Notes under the pieces: generated by a model | Databases searched by the model: none | Seen by the model: the letters and a program-made list of their open reading frames with translations, nothing else | Told to the model about the DNA's origin: nothing | Made by a program: the position numbers and the translations under genes | Assembly: GCF_041734735.1 (NCBI RefSeq) | Contig: NC_134910.1 | Location: 5,791,588 to 5,855,587, forward strand | Source of the DNA: Babylonia areolata | Taxonomy: Eukaryota > Mollusca > Gastropoda > Neogastropoda > Buccinidae | Direction of reading: 5' to 3' | DNA length: 64,000 nucleotides | Part shown: piece by piece, positions 8,723 to 20,800 of the stretch | Position numbering within the stretch: the first letter of the stretch is position 1 | Layout: every line of letters starts with the position of its first letter

Positions 8723-10985
8723 CATCTCATCTCATCTATCCCTTGACCCGTGGGTGGGTCGTTGGGGCACCATGGATGACTGCCTGGTCAGCTCGCGCCA
8801 CCTGCCTCGGTCCTCAGCGGCCCTTTGAGTTGTGGCAAATGGCAGGCCCGTCCACTCTTTGGTGTTGTCCTCCCACCGCTTTCTCTGTCTGCCTCTCTTC
8901 CTCCTTCCTTGTACGGTACCCTGCAGGATGGTCTTGGCTAGGCCGTCTGATCGTGTGACGTGTCCATACCAGCGGAGCTTGCGTTCCTTCACTGTGGTTA
9001 GCAGGTCTTTGAATGGGCCAATGGCGTTTTGGACTCTTCTTTTCACTTCCTCATTTGTGATGTGGTCTTTTTATATAATGTTCAGGATCTTGCGGAAGCA
9101 TCTCATTTCCAGGGCCTGGATTCTTCTCTGGAGTTCTGCAGTGAGGGTCCAGGATTCGCAAGCGTATAGAAATATTGAGAAGATGAGGGAGCGCATTAGT
9201 CTGATTTTGGACGAGAGGGAGATCTTTTTGTCCTTCCATATAGTCTTCAATCGACTCAGTGCGGCAGTAGTCTGCGCGATTCTGGACAGGACCTCTGGTT
9301 TCGAACCCTCGTCTGACACAATGGCGCCCAAGTATTTGAAGGAGGAGACTTCTTCCAGTTTTTCACCGTTTACGTGCTAGTTGGACGTTACGCCTTGGCT
9401 GTTGTTGGTCATAACCTTGGTCTTCTCGGCACTGATCTCCATGCCGTAGGCTGATGATGTCTTGTCAAGTTTGTGCACGAGTTCTTCGAGTTCTTTCTCT
9501 TCTCCTGCCAGGCCATCAATGTCGTCGGCAAAGCGCAGGTTGGTGATGACTCTGCCTCCAATGCTGACAGTTCCCACATGATCTTCCAGGGCGTCAGTCA
9601 TGATCCTTTCAAGAAAGAGGTTGAAGAGAGTGGGAGAGAGTAGACAGCCCTGTCTGACTCCGACCGTGGTTCTAAACCAGTTACCCGTGCTACCATTGAA
9701 GAGGACTGCACTGGTTGCTCTTTCGTATAGGTTCTGTATGGCTTGGATGATGTCTTCACTGATGTTGAATTTGTGCATGGTGGCCCATAAGGCAGCGTGC
9801 CATACCCTGTCAAACGCCTTCTTGAAGTCAATGAAGACGTGGTAGAGGTCTCTTTGGTGCTGGAGATATTTCTCGCACAGCAAGCGCAGGTTGAAAATTT
9901 GTTCTGTTGTGCTTCTCCCTGCTCTGAAGCCGGCCTGCTCTTCGGCGATGATCATTTCTGCTTGCGGCTTCAGTCGGTTGAGAAGGACCTTTAGCATGAC
10001 CTTGCTGGGGTGGCTGATTAGGCTGATAGTGCGGTAGTTTTTGCACTGTTGTAGATTGCCCTTCTTGGGGATTGTGATGACCAATGATTGTGTCCATGTG
10101 GTTGGCCACTCTCCCGTCTGCAGGATCTTATTACAGATGGTGGTGAGGGCATCAATCACCGCTTCGCCTCCAGCTTGAATCAGTTCGGCGGGAATGTTGT
10201 CGACGCCAGCTGACTTCCCTGCTTTCAGTGTCTTCACTGCTGCCTCTACTTCTTCCCGAAGAATTGGCTGGCTGTCGTTGTTGGTTGATGGGGGACAGTT
10301 CAGAACTGAAGTGTCACCTTTGGTGTCATGGTTGTACAACTCGGAGCAATATTCAGTCCAGCACTGTAGGATGTCTTTTTCTTCAATGAGGCATTTCCCT
10401 GATTTGTCCTGGATGGTGCTGACTCGTCCTTGCTTGGTTGTTGTCAAGTTTTTGACAGTTGCGTACGCTCTTTTTGAGTTGTTCTTTTGCAGGTTGTCTT
10501 CAATCTCTGAGCACTGTTGTTCTATCCAGTTTTCTTTTGCTTTTCTCATGCTGGATTTGACCTTGTTGTTGGCGGTCCTGTATTTGTTTGTTCCTTCAGG
10601 GGTGCCTTTCTTGTTCTTCAGTGCTCTTCGTTTATCACATAGGTCGAGGATGTCAGGGGTGACCCAGGGCTTCTTCACTGGTCGTTTTGTGCCCAGAACT
10701 TCTTTGGCAGCCTCAGTCACTGCAGTGTTAAATGCAGTTGTTTCTCTGTCGATGTTCACCTCTTCGTCCTGCAAGATGGTCAGTGCGGCGAATTTTCCTC
10801 CAATCATGGCTTTGAAAGATTCTGCAACCTCTGGGTCTTTCAGTTTCTCGAGGTCGAATCTCATTCGTGTGGTACCTTGCTTTGCGATCTTCTTGAGGCG
10901 GAGTCGGAAGGTCATCATGACCAGGTTGTGGTCGCTGCCCACGTCTGCCCCTGGGAAGCTTCTGGTCCTGGCGATGTCCTGCATC
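8723..10985 (-). mobile_element. RTE-like LINE, young, 5'-truncated, with target-site duplications
   Basis: The minus strand holds one continuous frame of about 750 codons (about 8732-10985), broken only by two in-frame stops (codons at 9377-9379 and 9071-9073) with no frameshift. It starts at the end of an APE-type endonuclease (GSDHNLV, the SDH catalytic block). It then runs through reverse transcriptase: 'FIDFKKAFDRVWH' (motif A), 'GVRQGCLLSPTLFNLFLERI' (B), 'NLRFADDIDGLAG' (C, catalytic FADD intact). It ends with the 'CESWTLTAELQRRIQALEMRCFRKIL' and 'RKLRWYGHVTRSDG' segments. The 3' end at 8723-8740 has GATGA-type short repeats, as RTE elements do. It sits inside an older L1-like LINE between 11-bp duplications. 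The clade call (RTE-like) is tentative; the LINE call is firm. The antisense open frame at 10194-11066 is a shadow. Confidence 0.85.
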
Positions 10986-11250
10986 AATAATTCGTTACCA
11001 TTTGTTAAATTGACCTTTTTCCAAATTTTGTATATGCTGACAAAACATCTTTCCAAAATGCATTGAATTTGCTCTTCTCAAACAATTTCGGACCAAATGT
11101 ATGGATATAATTTACTTCAGGGTTTATATATCGCATAATCTCCATCCACTTTGGGGTCCCTTTAATTGTCTTTCTGTGGTCTTGTTTCCATAAGAACATC
11201 AAGAAACAGCTGGTCTGAGATTTCATTTGATTTCATCATTTGATATGTGT
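10986..11250 (-). mobile_element. old L1/Tx1-like LINE, upstream portion of the split element
   Basis: The minus strand at 11005-11226 reads '..INPEVNYIHTFGPKLFEKSKFNAFWKDVLSAYTKFGK' and continues 'KVNLTNGNELL' up to 10986. The coding sense resumes at 8722 on the other side of the inserted LINE. This is the L1/Tx1 ORF2 region just before the C-terminal zinc segment. The element is 5' truncated near 11250, next to another LINE. The duplicated 11 bp (10986-10996) are the right-hand target duplication. Confidence 0.7.
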
Positions 11251-11319
11251 TCTAAGTTGCCTCTTTTATTATTATGGCATTATGGCATATTGTTCTAATC
11301 GTTTCAATTGATGATTGAG
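11251..11319. other. spacer between two LINEs
   Basis: A short AT-rich spacer. An ATGATT hexamer at about 11310 recurs near 12967 and could be a target duplication of the next element, but it is too short to be sure. Confidence 0.3.
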
Positions 11320-12962
11320 TCTCCCGTCTGACCGACGGATGAGTAGGCAGGCAGGCTTATCTGTCGGTGTGTGTCCTCATATGGGAGAAGAGGCCGATTC
11401 TGGACGTGCAGCACTTCCCACAGGTGTTGCAAGGGAAAACGTCTCCAGAAGTTGAGCCCTGCTTCCTTCGCTCACGCTTTTCCTTAATGGTCAGCATTCT
11501 CTTGTTTTCAAACGTCTTTATGCCACTAGAGCACAGCATCCTCCAGTGAGAGGGGTCAAGTGCATCAGTTTCCCAGGAAGCGATGTCTATGTCACAGGCT
11601 TTGAGGGTTGTCTTCAAGGTGTCCTTGAAGCGCTTGCAGGGTCTTCCAAGTTCGTGATGGTCTTCCTTCAGCTGGCCATACAATAGCATCTTCGGGATCC
11701 TGCTGTCTGTCATGCGGACAACGTGTCCTGTCCAGCGTAGCTGGCAGTGGTTCAGCAGGCTTTCGATGCTTGGCAGGCCGCACCTCTCTACGACCTGGAG
11801 GTTGGAGACTCTGTCTTGCCACTTTATGCCGAAGATCTTTCGTAGGCATTTCTGACGAAACTGTTCAAGTTGAATGTGACGGCGATACGTCGTCCATGTT
11901 TCACAGCAGTACAACAAGGTGGTCAGCACAACAGCTCTGTAGGTTTTGATTTTGGTGCTCAGCCTGATGCCTTTTTGGTTCCACAGCCTGTTGTTGAGTC
12001 TACCAAAGGCTGAGCTGGCCTTGGTGATGTGCAGCGTCACTTCTGCATCAAGGTCTCCGTTGCTGCATAGGGTGCTGCCCAGGTAGCAAAACTTGTCGAC
12101 TGACTTGATCTATGTGTCATCGATCTTGATTGCAGGTGGTGGGGAGGCACTGGCGTTCTGTGAGCTAGCTGGTTGGTACATGGACTCTGTCTTGCTGAGG
12201 CTGATGGTGAGTCCAAAGCACCTGCAGGAAGTTGAGATCCTGGCCACAATGAACTTCATGTCCTCATGGGTGTATGCAGCAAGCGCGCAGTCATCAGCGA
12301 AGAGGAACTCTCTCAACAGTGCTTCAAACACCTTGAAACTAGCGTTTAGTCGCCGCAAGTTGAAAAGTTTGCCATCTGTGCGAAAATGAATGTAGATGCC
12401 CTGGCCACAGTCTTGGAATCAGCATGGCAGAGAGAAAAATGGAGAACAGTGTGGGTGTCAGGACGCAGCCCTCCTTCACTTCATTTACCACAAGGAACGG
12501 ATCCGACATGTCAGTATTCTCCTGTACTCTCACCTGCGTGCCATTGTGGAATGACGCAATCAGCTGGATTAGGCTCTCTGGGCAGAAGAACTTTAGGAGG
12601 ATCTTCCACAGACAACGGCGTTTCACCATGTCGAAGGCCTTAGTCAGGTCTACAAAGACCATGTTGAGCTCCTTGTTCTGCTCACGGCACTCCTCTTGCG
12701 TCTGGCGTATGGCAAACACCATGTCACATGTTCCCCTGCCTGAGCGGAAGCCGCACTGTGCTTCAGGGATGACTGTTTTGGAGACATGGTCAACCAGTCT
12801 GTTCAGTATGATGTGGGCGAAGATCTTGCCGGCAATGCAGAGGAAAGAGATTCCACGGTGGTTATCGCAGGATGTTTCGTCTCCCTTCCGTTTGTAGATG
12901 TGGACAATTGAAGCTTCCTTGAAATCCTGGGGGCCCTCCCCTCTCTCCCAGATGTTATACCC
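11320..12962 (-). mobile_element. LINE of the 'C2H2-tailed' family (copy g), 5'-truncated
   Basis: Minus strand. From 12962 leftwards it reads the RT 'GYNIWE' region, motif A 'FVDLTKAFDMV' (about 12620-12660), motif B 'GCVLTPTLFSIFLSAML' (about 12430-12480), 'FADDCALAAYTHED' (motif C, about 12270-12300), the 'RAVVLTTLLYCCETWTTYRRHI' region and a C-terminal zinc-finger-like tail 'CNTCGKCCTSRIGLFSHMRTH' (about 11357-11430). Several frame changes are present. The endonuclease is missing (5' truncation). Close relatives lie at 23589-24865 and 38736-41592. It lies in the intron between exons 4 and 5. The clade is uncertain (APE-type, RTE- or I-like). Confidence 0.82.
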
Positions 12963-13163
12963 TTCAAATGATTCGTATCAAAACTTACCCACTTATCGTT
13001 TTATTAACTTTATCCACCAGACAACACAATCAACATGATTACATAATACATATTCATTGCTATGTATCATTTCTTTGCGCGTGCATGTGTGTGTGTGTGT
13101 GTGTGTGAGTGTGTGTTTAGTGTTGCTTTCACTATTCAATCAGTGCATCATCCCTATGTACAG
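12963..13163 (+). repeat. end of intron 4 with (GT)n
   Basis: Contains a (GT)n tract at about 13086-13118 and ends with the acceptor ATGTACAG at 13156-13163. A moderate pyrimidine tract lies between. Confidence 0.6.
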
Positions 13164-13283
13164 AACGGACTGCAGGGCTGTCTTGCAGAAGTGATGAGGA
13201 TTGTGCGGCTGGTTCCTACTGCAGTGATGCTGGTGTCTGCAACTGTACAGAATACGTGACAGAACTTAAAGGAGGTTTATGTG
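13164..13283 (+). CDS. exon 5 of the cysteine-rich protein (6-Cys module)
   Basis: This internal exon is 120 bp (40 codons) and phase 1-1. The acceptor CAG ends at 13163 and the donor GTAGGT starts at 13284. The reading frame has no ATG, so an ATG-based search misses it. The core is GLSC, DEDC, GSYC, GVCNC, then GGLC just before the donor: C-x5-C-x5-C-x5-C-x-C-x11-C. This is the full six-Cys pattern. Its first four Cys match the short 4-Cys exons, and the C-x-C-x11-C tail is extra. A GT microsatellite lies about 45 bp upstream and another about 33 bp downstream. This exon is the clearest link between the short exons and EB/EGF-like modules. Confidence 0.72.
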
Positions 13284-13316
13284 GTAGGTGGTGGTAATAG
13301 TGATGCGTGCATTCGT

Positions 13317-13347
<31 letters not shown>

Positions 13348-13489
13348 ATTGATGACTCATGTGACATCATTTATGTAAATGACGTATTACATGGTTATGA
13401 CGTAGACTTTGCAATTTAAAAAAAAATCAAAAAAAAAAAAAAAAAAAAAAACGTCGGCGAAAAAAAGGCCAACGATTATTTCATTTTTA
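13284..13489 (+). repeat. intron 5 start: (GT)n and poly-A
   Basis: A (GT)n tract lies at about 13317-13344, and an A-rich run with two long A tracts at about 13418-13451. Nothing coding is seen. Confidence 0.7.
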
Positions 13490-15100
13490 ACTCACTTGTG
13501 TAAACAGAGTGAGTCTATGTTTGGTGTTCGGTTGTCTGTGTGTGTGTGTCTGTGGTAAACTTTAACATTGACATTTTCTCTGCAAATACTTGGTCAGCTG
13601 ACACCAAATTTGGCATAAAAATAGGAAAAATTCAGTTCTTTCCAGTCATCTTGTTTAAAACAATACTGCACCTTTGGGATGGGCACAAAAATTTTTTTTT
13701 TAAAGACAAATTATATGCAAATTGCATTTACTGTTATATTTATAATTTTTTATTCTCTAAACTTTGCACTTTGATCTGATATTCTGACACGACAACAAGA
13801 GCAATCATTTTTATCATTTTTTGTTCAAACAGGAACTTCTATTGCTATGCATGGAAGTTTTATTTATTTTGCAAACGTTTTGGTGCAGATAGTAAAAAAG
13901 GGAAATTAATCTGTAATCAATGCTAGGGGACTTAATTTGCTTTAAACTGATCTTTCTCATCTTAAACATTACATTTTGAAATCATACTCAATACATAAAA
14001 AGCTTGTGTGTTTTACTCTCAGTGTACAGGGCTTTCACTATGATCATTCGCCCAAGTGGTCTTTTTCGGAAAATACTAAAATCAATACAACGAGTGGACT
14101 TTATAGATCTATTGGCTGAGCCCTGAAGGTCATGGGCAAAAATCAATTGCGTACACGTATTTATACACATTCAAAGCGTGTGCTCATATTCTTTGCGAAC
14201 GCGAACGACGCCATTTTGTTTCAAGTTGTTGACCTGCCCGTTCAATCCTATATTCAATGGACAATACACGATAACATGTGATGGAAAGTTGGAGAAGGAG
14301 ACCGTTAAATATTTATTCAGGGAAAGATTTGTGAACGCCTCATCACTTACTGCATTATGTCCCAAACTGCCATAAATACATCCACAGAATCAGTCGGAAT
14401 TCACAGTTAAAAATTGTAAACCATGCGAGTTAATACCCTTGAATTGATGAAATGAAAAAATTTCCAGTCTTGACTTTTCTCAAAATGAAGTCCTTTTCAC
14501 TTCTTACGACGTTTAGAAGTACTTGTACTTGGCTCTACATGTTATTAGTTTAACAAAATACTAAATTTTCATATCAACTTTAAAACTATAAAACTAGAAT
14601 GAACATAAAAGAGAAAATGAATCGACCGTGTCATACTACTTTCCCGGCGGGTGTAACTAAACTGGTACATCTATCTAGATCTAGAGAAAACGGCTAAATG
14701 TTGCAGTGTGATTGCAGTGATAGCCACGTCTCCTTTTTTTTTTTTTTTTTTTTTTTTTTATTGCTCTTAAAGATTTTTTGAATGCCCAAGATACACCAGA
14801 ATAATATGATTTAAACAGCGTTCTCACTGCGAATACCGCAATCGATTTATCGCCCTTTAGAAAAGTATGTTCAAATATTAAATTTTAGAACGTCAGTTAA
14901 GGAGCCACGATAGTGTAATGGGTAAGACAGTTTCTTTTCACCCGACCACGCGGGGTTCGAATCTGGTTAGGACTTTTCTTTCTTTTTCTTTTTCTTTTTT
15001 AACCCGAAGTTTTAGAATAAGAAATACAGAACACATTTTAACGATTAGATTTTTTTTAAGTGTATCACAAGTGAGTCTTGAAGGCCTTGCCTCTCTTGTT
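13490..15100 (+). mobile_element. 1.6-kb non-coding repeat with inverted ends and a tRNA-like segment (copy 1)
   Basis: ACTCACTTGTG at 13490-13500 is inverted as CACAAGTGAGT at 15066-15076, an 11-bp perfect inverted pair. A shared tail (CTTGAAGGCCTTGCCTCT...) follows the right copy and is also present in copy 2 near 51335-51365, so the right border may lie about 25 bp further out. There is no protein coding. The left end has a short (GT)n and the text 'TGACACCAAATTTGGCATAAA', which recurs near 27540 and 28640 in this window. A tRNA-like segment lies at 14901-14974. It looks like a non-autonomous DNA element or composite repeat that is common in caenogastropods; the class is uncertain. Confidence 0.62.
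14901..14974 (+). other. tRNA-like segment inside the repeat
   Basis: GGAGCCACGATAGTGTAATGGG has an A-box-like TAGTGTAATGGG, and CGGGGTTCGAATCTGG is a good B-box. The acceptor-stem ends do not pair and the T-stem is imperfect, so it is not a working tRNA gene. It is more likely a tRNA-derived head captured in, or part of, the surrounding repeat. A degraded counterpart with GTTCGATCCC lies at about 51184 in copy 2. Confidence 0.5.
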
Positions 15101-15314
15101 CTTGTTAGAAGAGGCTTTCTGTGTAATTTATTTCATGCAGCCAAGGCAACGCAGTCTGATCTATCCTGAGGTTTAATACCAGAACAATACTATCATCATT
15201 TATGTTGTGTTTCGTATAGTTTGTATTCTGTTTCTGATAGTAATGCTATTTTAATTGTCTATGTTTAATCTTGGTGTAAAATACTATTGCTGTTATATAA
15301 TATCCTCCATGCCC

Positions 15315-15431
15315 CAGTTTCAGTTTCAGTTTCAGTAGCTCAAGGAGGCGTCACTGCGTTCGGACAAATCCATATTCGCTACACCACATCTGCGTAACCC
15401 AACACACTTAGTCAGGCCTTGAAAAAATAAA
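15315..15431 (-). mobile_element. SINE, 3' part (copy 1)
   Basis: The minus strand carries the 3' region of the SINE seen in full at 52195-52735. The tail (GAAACT)n reads on the + strand as CAGTTTCAGTTTCAGTTTCAG, followed by CTCAAGGAGGCGTCACTGCGTTCGGAC and ACACCACATCTGC. It is 5' truncated and slightly shortened inside (the 'AAGCAGATGCCTGACCAGCA' segment is missing). Confidence 0.78.
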
Positions 15432-15454
15432 GGTGAAAGGATTAAACATTCTTG

Positions 15455-15830
<376 letters not shown>

Positions 15831-16793
15831 TCTCCAATGTTGGATGCCAATTCAGGTTCTTTCAAACTGGCTCATATTTCTTGTGCCATAAAGCCTACAC
15901 ATGATAAGATGGGGATGATATGTAATATAGGATGACTGAAAATTAAATCATATAGATTATGGCGAGAAAAAGTAGGGTTTTTTTTTCTCGTCTTCTTTTT
16001 TTTTATAAATTATTTTTTTAAATTATAATCTCAATTTATATTCTCAGTTGTGAGGAAAAATGGCAATCAAAAAGTCAAGCCTGACATTCAGACAATACTT
16101 TCAATGCGAGTCTGTTTACTTCATGAAGGCATTAATGAAACATGTTTAAAAAAAGAAAAAAGAAAAAAAAAGAGTACTTTTTTTTTTTTTTTTTTTTCCT
16201 GAATTTTTTTCATACCCATGAACTATACTAGAGCAGTTTCTTACAGTAGTGATAGTTTGTGAATTTTATAACATGTATCATTGATCATTTTCGTGGAAGT
16301 GAAGATGTGTCTTTGTTGCTCGGATTATCAAATATTCATGTTACATGTGACATCTGTGTCACTGTTATTATTGTTATCATTTTCAAAATTTCTTACCCTA
16401 AAGATCAAAGATTATAAAGTAATAATAATAATAATAATAATAAATTTTTTAAAAAAACATTGTTCCTGAAATCAAATTTGTTGTTGTTGTTTTAAGGAGA
16501 AGGAAAAAAATCACAATCTACTGCTTTGTATGCAAATGCAAATTTGTGTTCAATGTAACAATAAACGTGAAGTTACAAATCTATTATTTGATATTCAGAG
16601 CCACAGTCTAATGTGTGTTTTCATCATTATTTGTCTGTTTTGAGCTTGTTAATTCATCACTGTCATAATCTTATTTTTTTGCAGATTGTATGATGCTTTT
16701 TGTGAAGTGTTTGTGTTTTTGGTGTCCATATTACTTGAGGTACTTACAGACATACAATACTTTGAGACCTGGTAGTACATAAAACGTCTTCAT

Positions 16794-16828
<35 letters not shown>

Positions 16829-17260
16829 GCATAGCACTGTACAACAGACATGTACTTTCTTGAAAAAATCCAGAATTTAGTTTTTATTTGCATTTTATCC
16901 TTTTACCACTATATCTAATATGGATCCCCCAACCCTCCTTTGGAGACTGCCCATATATAAAAGATTGATTGACGTCGGAAGGGGGAAGGGGGGTGGAGGG
17001 GGTGGGGGACGAACGGGCGCATTCACCTCTGGGGTCAAAAAGGTTTTATTTGGCTGATTTCTAGATTGCTGCCACACTAGCGAAAATAGTATTTCGTAAA
17101 GTTGCAGTTTCAAATCAGCTAAGCATTCCTGCACATGACTAGAATCTACTACTAAATTGCAGGTCTCTGATTTCAGAGTCTCTGTCACAACAACATGCCA
17201 CCATATCTTTCATATCTATTTATACCAAGACTGCTAAACTTTCTCGACACCCGTCTGCTG
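15831..17260. other. intron 5, unassigned
   Basis: I see T/A runs near 15975-16015 and 16150-16200, (AAT)n at about 16418-16443, a long poly-A at about 16796-16824 and a G-rich patch at about 16979-17010. No coding signal or recognised element was found. Confidence 0.5.
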
Positions 17261-17274
17261 ACATTTACTAGTTT
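17261..17274. repeat. target-site duplication of the L1-like LINE (left)
   Basis: ACATTTACTAGTTT here is repeated at 22635-22648, exactly framing the L1/Tx1-like element. It is 14 bp long; the last T bases could also belong to the element's poly-A (T on this strand). Confidence 0.82.
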
Positions 17275-17381
17275 TTTTGGGTTTTTTGGGGTTTTTTTTG
17301 CTTTTGTTTTTTTTTTAAAGGAGAAATCAGTGGATGCCTAAAAGTTCTGCAAGTGAGCAGGATAGTTTCAGCATCCCTGGA

Positions 17382-17431
<50 letters not shown>

Positions 17432-17847
17432 GTCTTTCGGTGTTTTTTTTGTGGTTTTTTATATATCTTTTTGTCTCTCTTTTTTTTTTTTTTTTTGTTC
17501 CTTCCATCATCATTTTTCTCCTTTCTGTTGTCTTTTCTTTTTTTTCTTTCCTCATGTTTTTAATCTGTCCTCTTCCCAATGGCATGTTTAAACACCTACA
17601 AGACCATGCAACATATATTACACATACATGATGGCTTCACACAAAATCATATTGCCTGAAAGAGAAGCATTGTATACATACACACACACACCCTCTCACT
17701 TTCTCTGTGTCTCCTGTACTCACTCAATCCCCTCCCTCTCCACAAGCTCTACACCTAAGTACAATAATATGTATGTGCACACTGAATACTACCCTCAGGA
17801 TTTTTTGTGGGCCTGACTCAGTGTTCTGGTATCTTAACGGATACTGA

Positions 17848-20800
17848 TCATAGGTTACGTAGGCTGAGTTCTGATTCAAAGATAAGGTCAAGATTTTTGC
17901 ACTTGCCGTATTTAAATTTGGAGATGGACAGTTTTGCTATTAACAATATCGTATTGATTTCCTTTCGTTTTTCATCAGTTGGAGTGTCCATTTTTGTTGT
18001 ACCAAACAGAGCTACTTTTTCATCCATGGAAATCAGCGTATCGTAACGTGTGAGAATGAGTTGTTTCACATGTTTCCAAAAGGAGGAAAGTTTGGGGCAG
18101 GAGTAAAAGGCATGTTCAATGTAATCGGTTTCTTGGCACCAGTTACACCTGTTTGTGTCCGTTACACCCATTTTAGCAAGCAGAATATTCTTGGGTAAAT
18201 ATTGTGTATGAATTTGAAGTGAAGTAACCTCAGTCGTGATTCTTTCGTACATTCGTATGCTAATTTGAAGTAGTCGCATATATTGATGTGTAGCTTACGT
18301 TTCCAAAACTGAGCTGCACATATTTCATGGTTTTGTTTTCGGGCGAATGTTTTCCTGATTTGTTTATTTGACAAGGTAAGGAGGTTCCCCTCTTTTGTGG
18401 ACATCATTAGCTAGATGGAGTTTCCATGTTTGTGGGATTGAGTTTATTATGGCATTGTATTAAAAAAGAAGGCCAGGGTCAGCGCCTAATTTACGCACTA
18501 TTTCTTCATACGTCATTATATTTCCGTGCTGCCAAAGGTCCTGCACGACACGGATGCCGCCTTTACTCCATTTGGGAAAGTGTAGCGCATTTCCTTTGTA
18601 TTTTATATTTCTGTTATTCCATAGCGGTTCTGTTTTTATGTTTTCTATCAGTCTGTCTTCGTTAAAGATGGCCACCGTTTTTATTACATCTCTCCAAAAG
18701 ACTGACTGCACTTTTTCCAGTTTTTTTAATTTCTTTGGGTGAAACGTTACACTTGAAACTGCTATGACTATCTTGAAAGGGGGACATGTTGTGTCTCGCC
18801 AGAATGCTCCAGTGAGATTTTGTCTCTTTAAGGAGTCTGGTTGCCCATTTCACCAAGAACATTTGCTGCTGGTGTTCGATGTTGATCATGTTTAAACCAC
18901 CATCTTCTTTGTCGAGGCTGAGAACGCCTCTTTTTATTTTTTCAAATGCTTTTTTTTATTATTAAACTATTTTTTCCAAAGAAATCTGTACATTAATGTG
19001 TTAATGGTGTTCACAACTTTAACTGGTACAGACGCTACCTGTAGGACGTGAGAGAATTGTGACAGTAGAAAAGTTTTTGCCAGAATAACTTTACCATATA
19101 GAGGGGGGGTTTCTGCGTTCCCATTGTTTTATCACCTTAGTTATTTTTTCAACTTTGGATTTCCAGTTTTCTTCGATTTCCGAAATTCCATTTCTGCTGA
19201 GAAATATATTCCCAGAAGTTTCAGTCTGTCAGATCCCATGGGAATGCCATTTATTTCACCTGTTTCATGTTTTCTTGACCCTAGCCACATGCCCTCAGAT
19301 TTATTTTTATTTAACTTCAGACCTGAATACTCCTCGAACTGCGTTACAATATCTGTAGCTATTTGAATATCTTGTTCACTTCAAGGGTTAGTGTTGTATT
19401 ATCTGCAAACTGCTTTATTTTAGAGTTGTTGCTATGGTTGCACATATTGTCGAGCGGAGTTAGGTCAATCCCTTGAATATCTTTATTACTTCTAATTCGA
19501 ATCGCCAGTATTTCTACTGCAAGTACAAAAAGAAGAGGGCTGAGAGGACATCCCTGTCTGATCCCTCTTTCTGTTAGAAACCAATCAGACAACCATCCAC
19601 CATTATGAACACAGCTTATTGTCTTGTTCATTATGGTCGAAACACAATTTGTGAATCTTGGGCCAAACTTAAAAATATCTAAGGCTTCGATGATACATTT
19701 TTTTGATAATGTATCAAAAGCCTTGGAGAAATCAAGGGCAATGAGAGTCCCTGGTTGATTGTTTGTGTTCAGATATTTTGTGAGATCATCGAAAAATCTC
19801 AAATGGACTGCGATGTTTCTACCTTTTATGAAACCTACTTGATCTTCATTTACAACTGTTTTGATTACATTTTGGAGTCTCATGGCCAGCGCTTTCGTAA
19901 ATATCTTGTAGTCTGTGTTTGTAAGTGTAATTGGTCTATAATTTGCGAGGTTATTTCTGTCCAAGTCATTGCTTTTGTGTATTAAAATTATGATTACTTT
20001 TTTCATTGAAGAAGGTAGTTCTCCTTTCTTAAGTCCATCTGTAATACAACGATAGAATGGTATTTTTAATTTGTCCCAGAATGTTTTTGTAGAATGCTGG
20101 TGTCAAGCCATTGCTACCGGGTGCAGAGTCTTTGTTTAAATTAGTAAGGGCTAGTGTCAGCTCGTCCAAAGTTATTTCTTTGTCACATTGGTCTTTTTCT
20201 TCTTCTGTAAGTACTGGATAATCTTCATTACTCAGGAAATGGTCTTTTATATGTCTTCCTCTTCCTATGGATATGTCCTTCTTGTATAGGTTTGTGTAAA
20301 ATTTCTCGATCTGGTTCAATATTTTCTGTGAATTGTCTGTCATGTTTTCGTCTATGCGTAGAGATGTTATAATGTTCGCAGCTCTTTGATCTTTTCAAGG
20401 CGGAGGAAATATTTTGTGTTTTTTTTCACCATCTTCTATCCATTTGGCTCTTGAGCGGATCTGAGCACTTCTTGCTTCTTTTAATTCTTGTAGTTCTATT
20501 TCTTTTTCTTAGTTGTCCAGCTTTCATTAACATATCTTTATCATGAATGTTATTATGTAGTTTTTGTTCTATTTCGTTTAGCATTTTGATTTTGGCGTGT
20601 TTATTGGGAGATCGATTTTTGGCGGTTTTTGAATAGCTTATGCAAAGTGACTTGTATCTAACCTTAAACATTTCCCAGGTCTTTTGTGGGTTTCCTTCTT
20701 GAGATTGTGAAAAATGCGAATCTATAAATGTGCTTGTTTCTTCTAGAAACCGTTCCTGAGATAGGAGTGAGTTGTTAAATTTCCAATATCCTGGACCTCT

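Noticed and set aside
10194-11066. A 290-codon + strand frame
   Set aside because: It is the antisense of the RTE-like LINE coding frame, which has clear RT motifs on the minus strand.
14901-14974. Functional tRNA gene
   Set aside because: A- and B-box-like segments are present, but the acceptor stem does not pair and the T-stem has mismatches. It is better read as a tRNA-derived part of a repeat.
16660-16760. Possible further exon after the acceptor-like TTATTTTTTTGCAG at 16684
   Set aside because: The following sequence gives no cysteine module in phase 1 and no donor at the expected distance of 80-175 bp.
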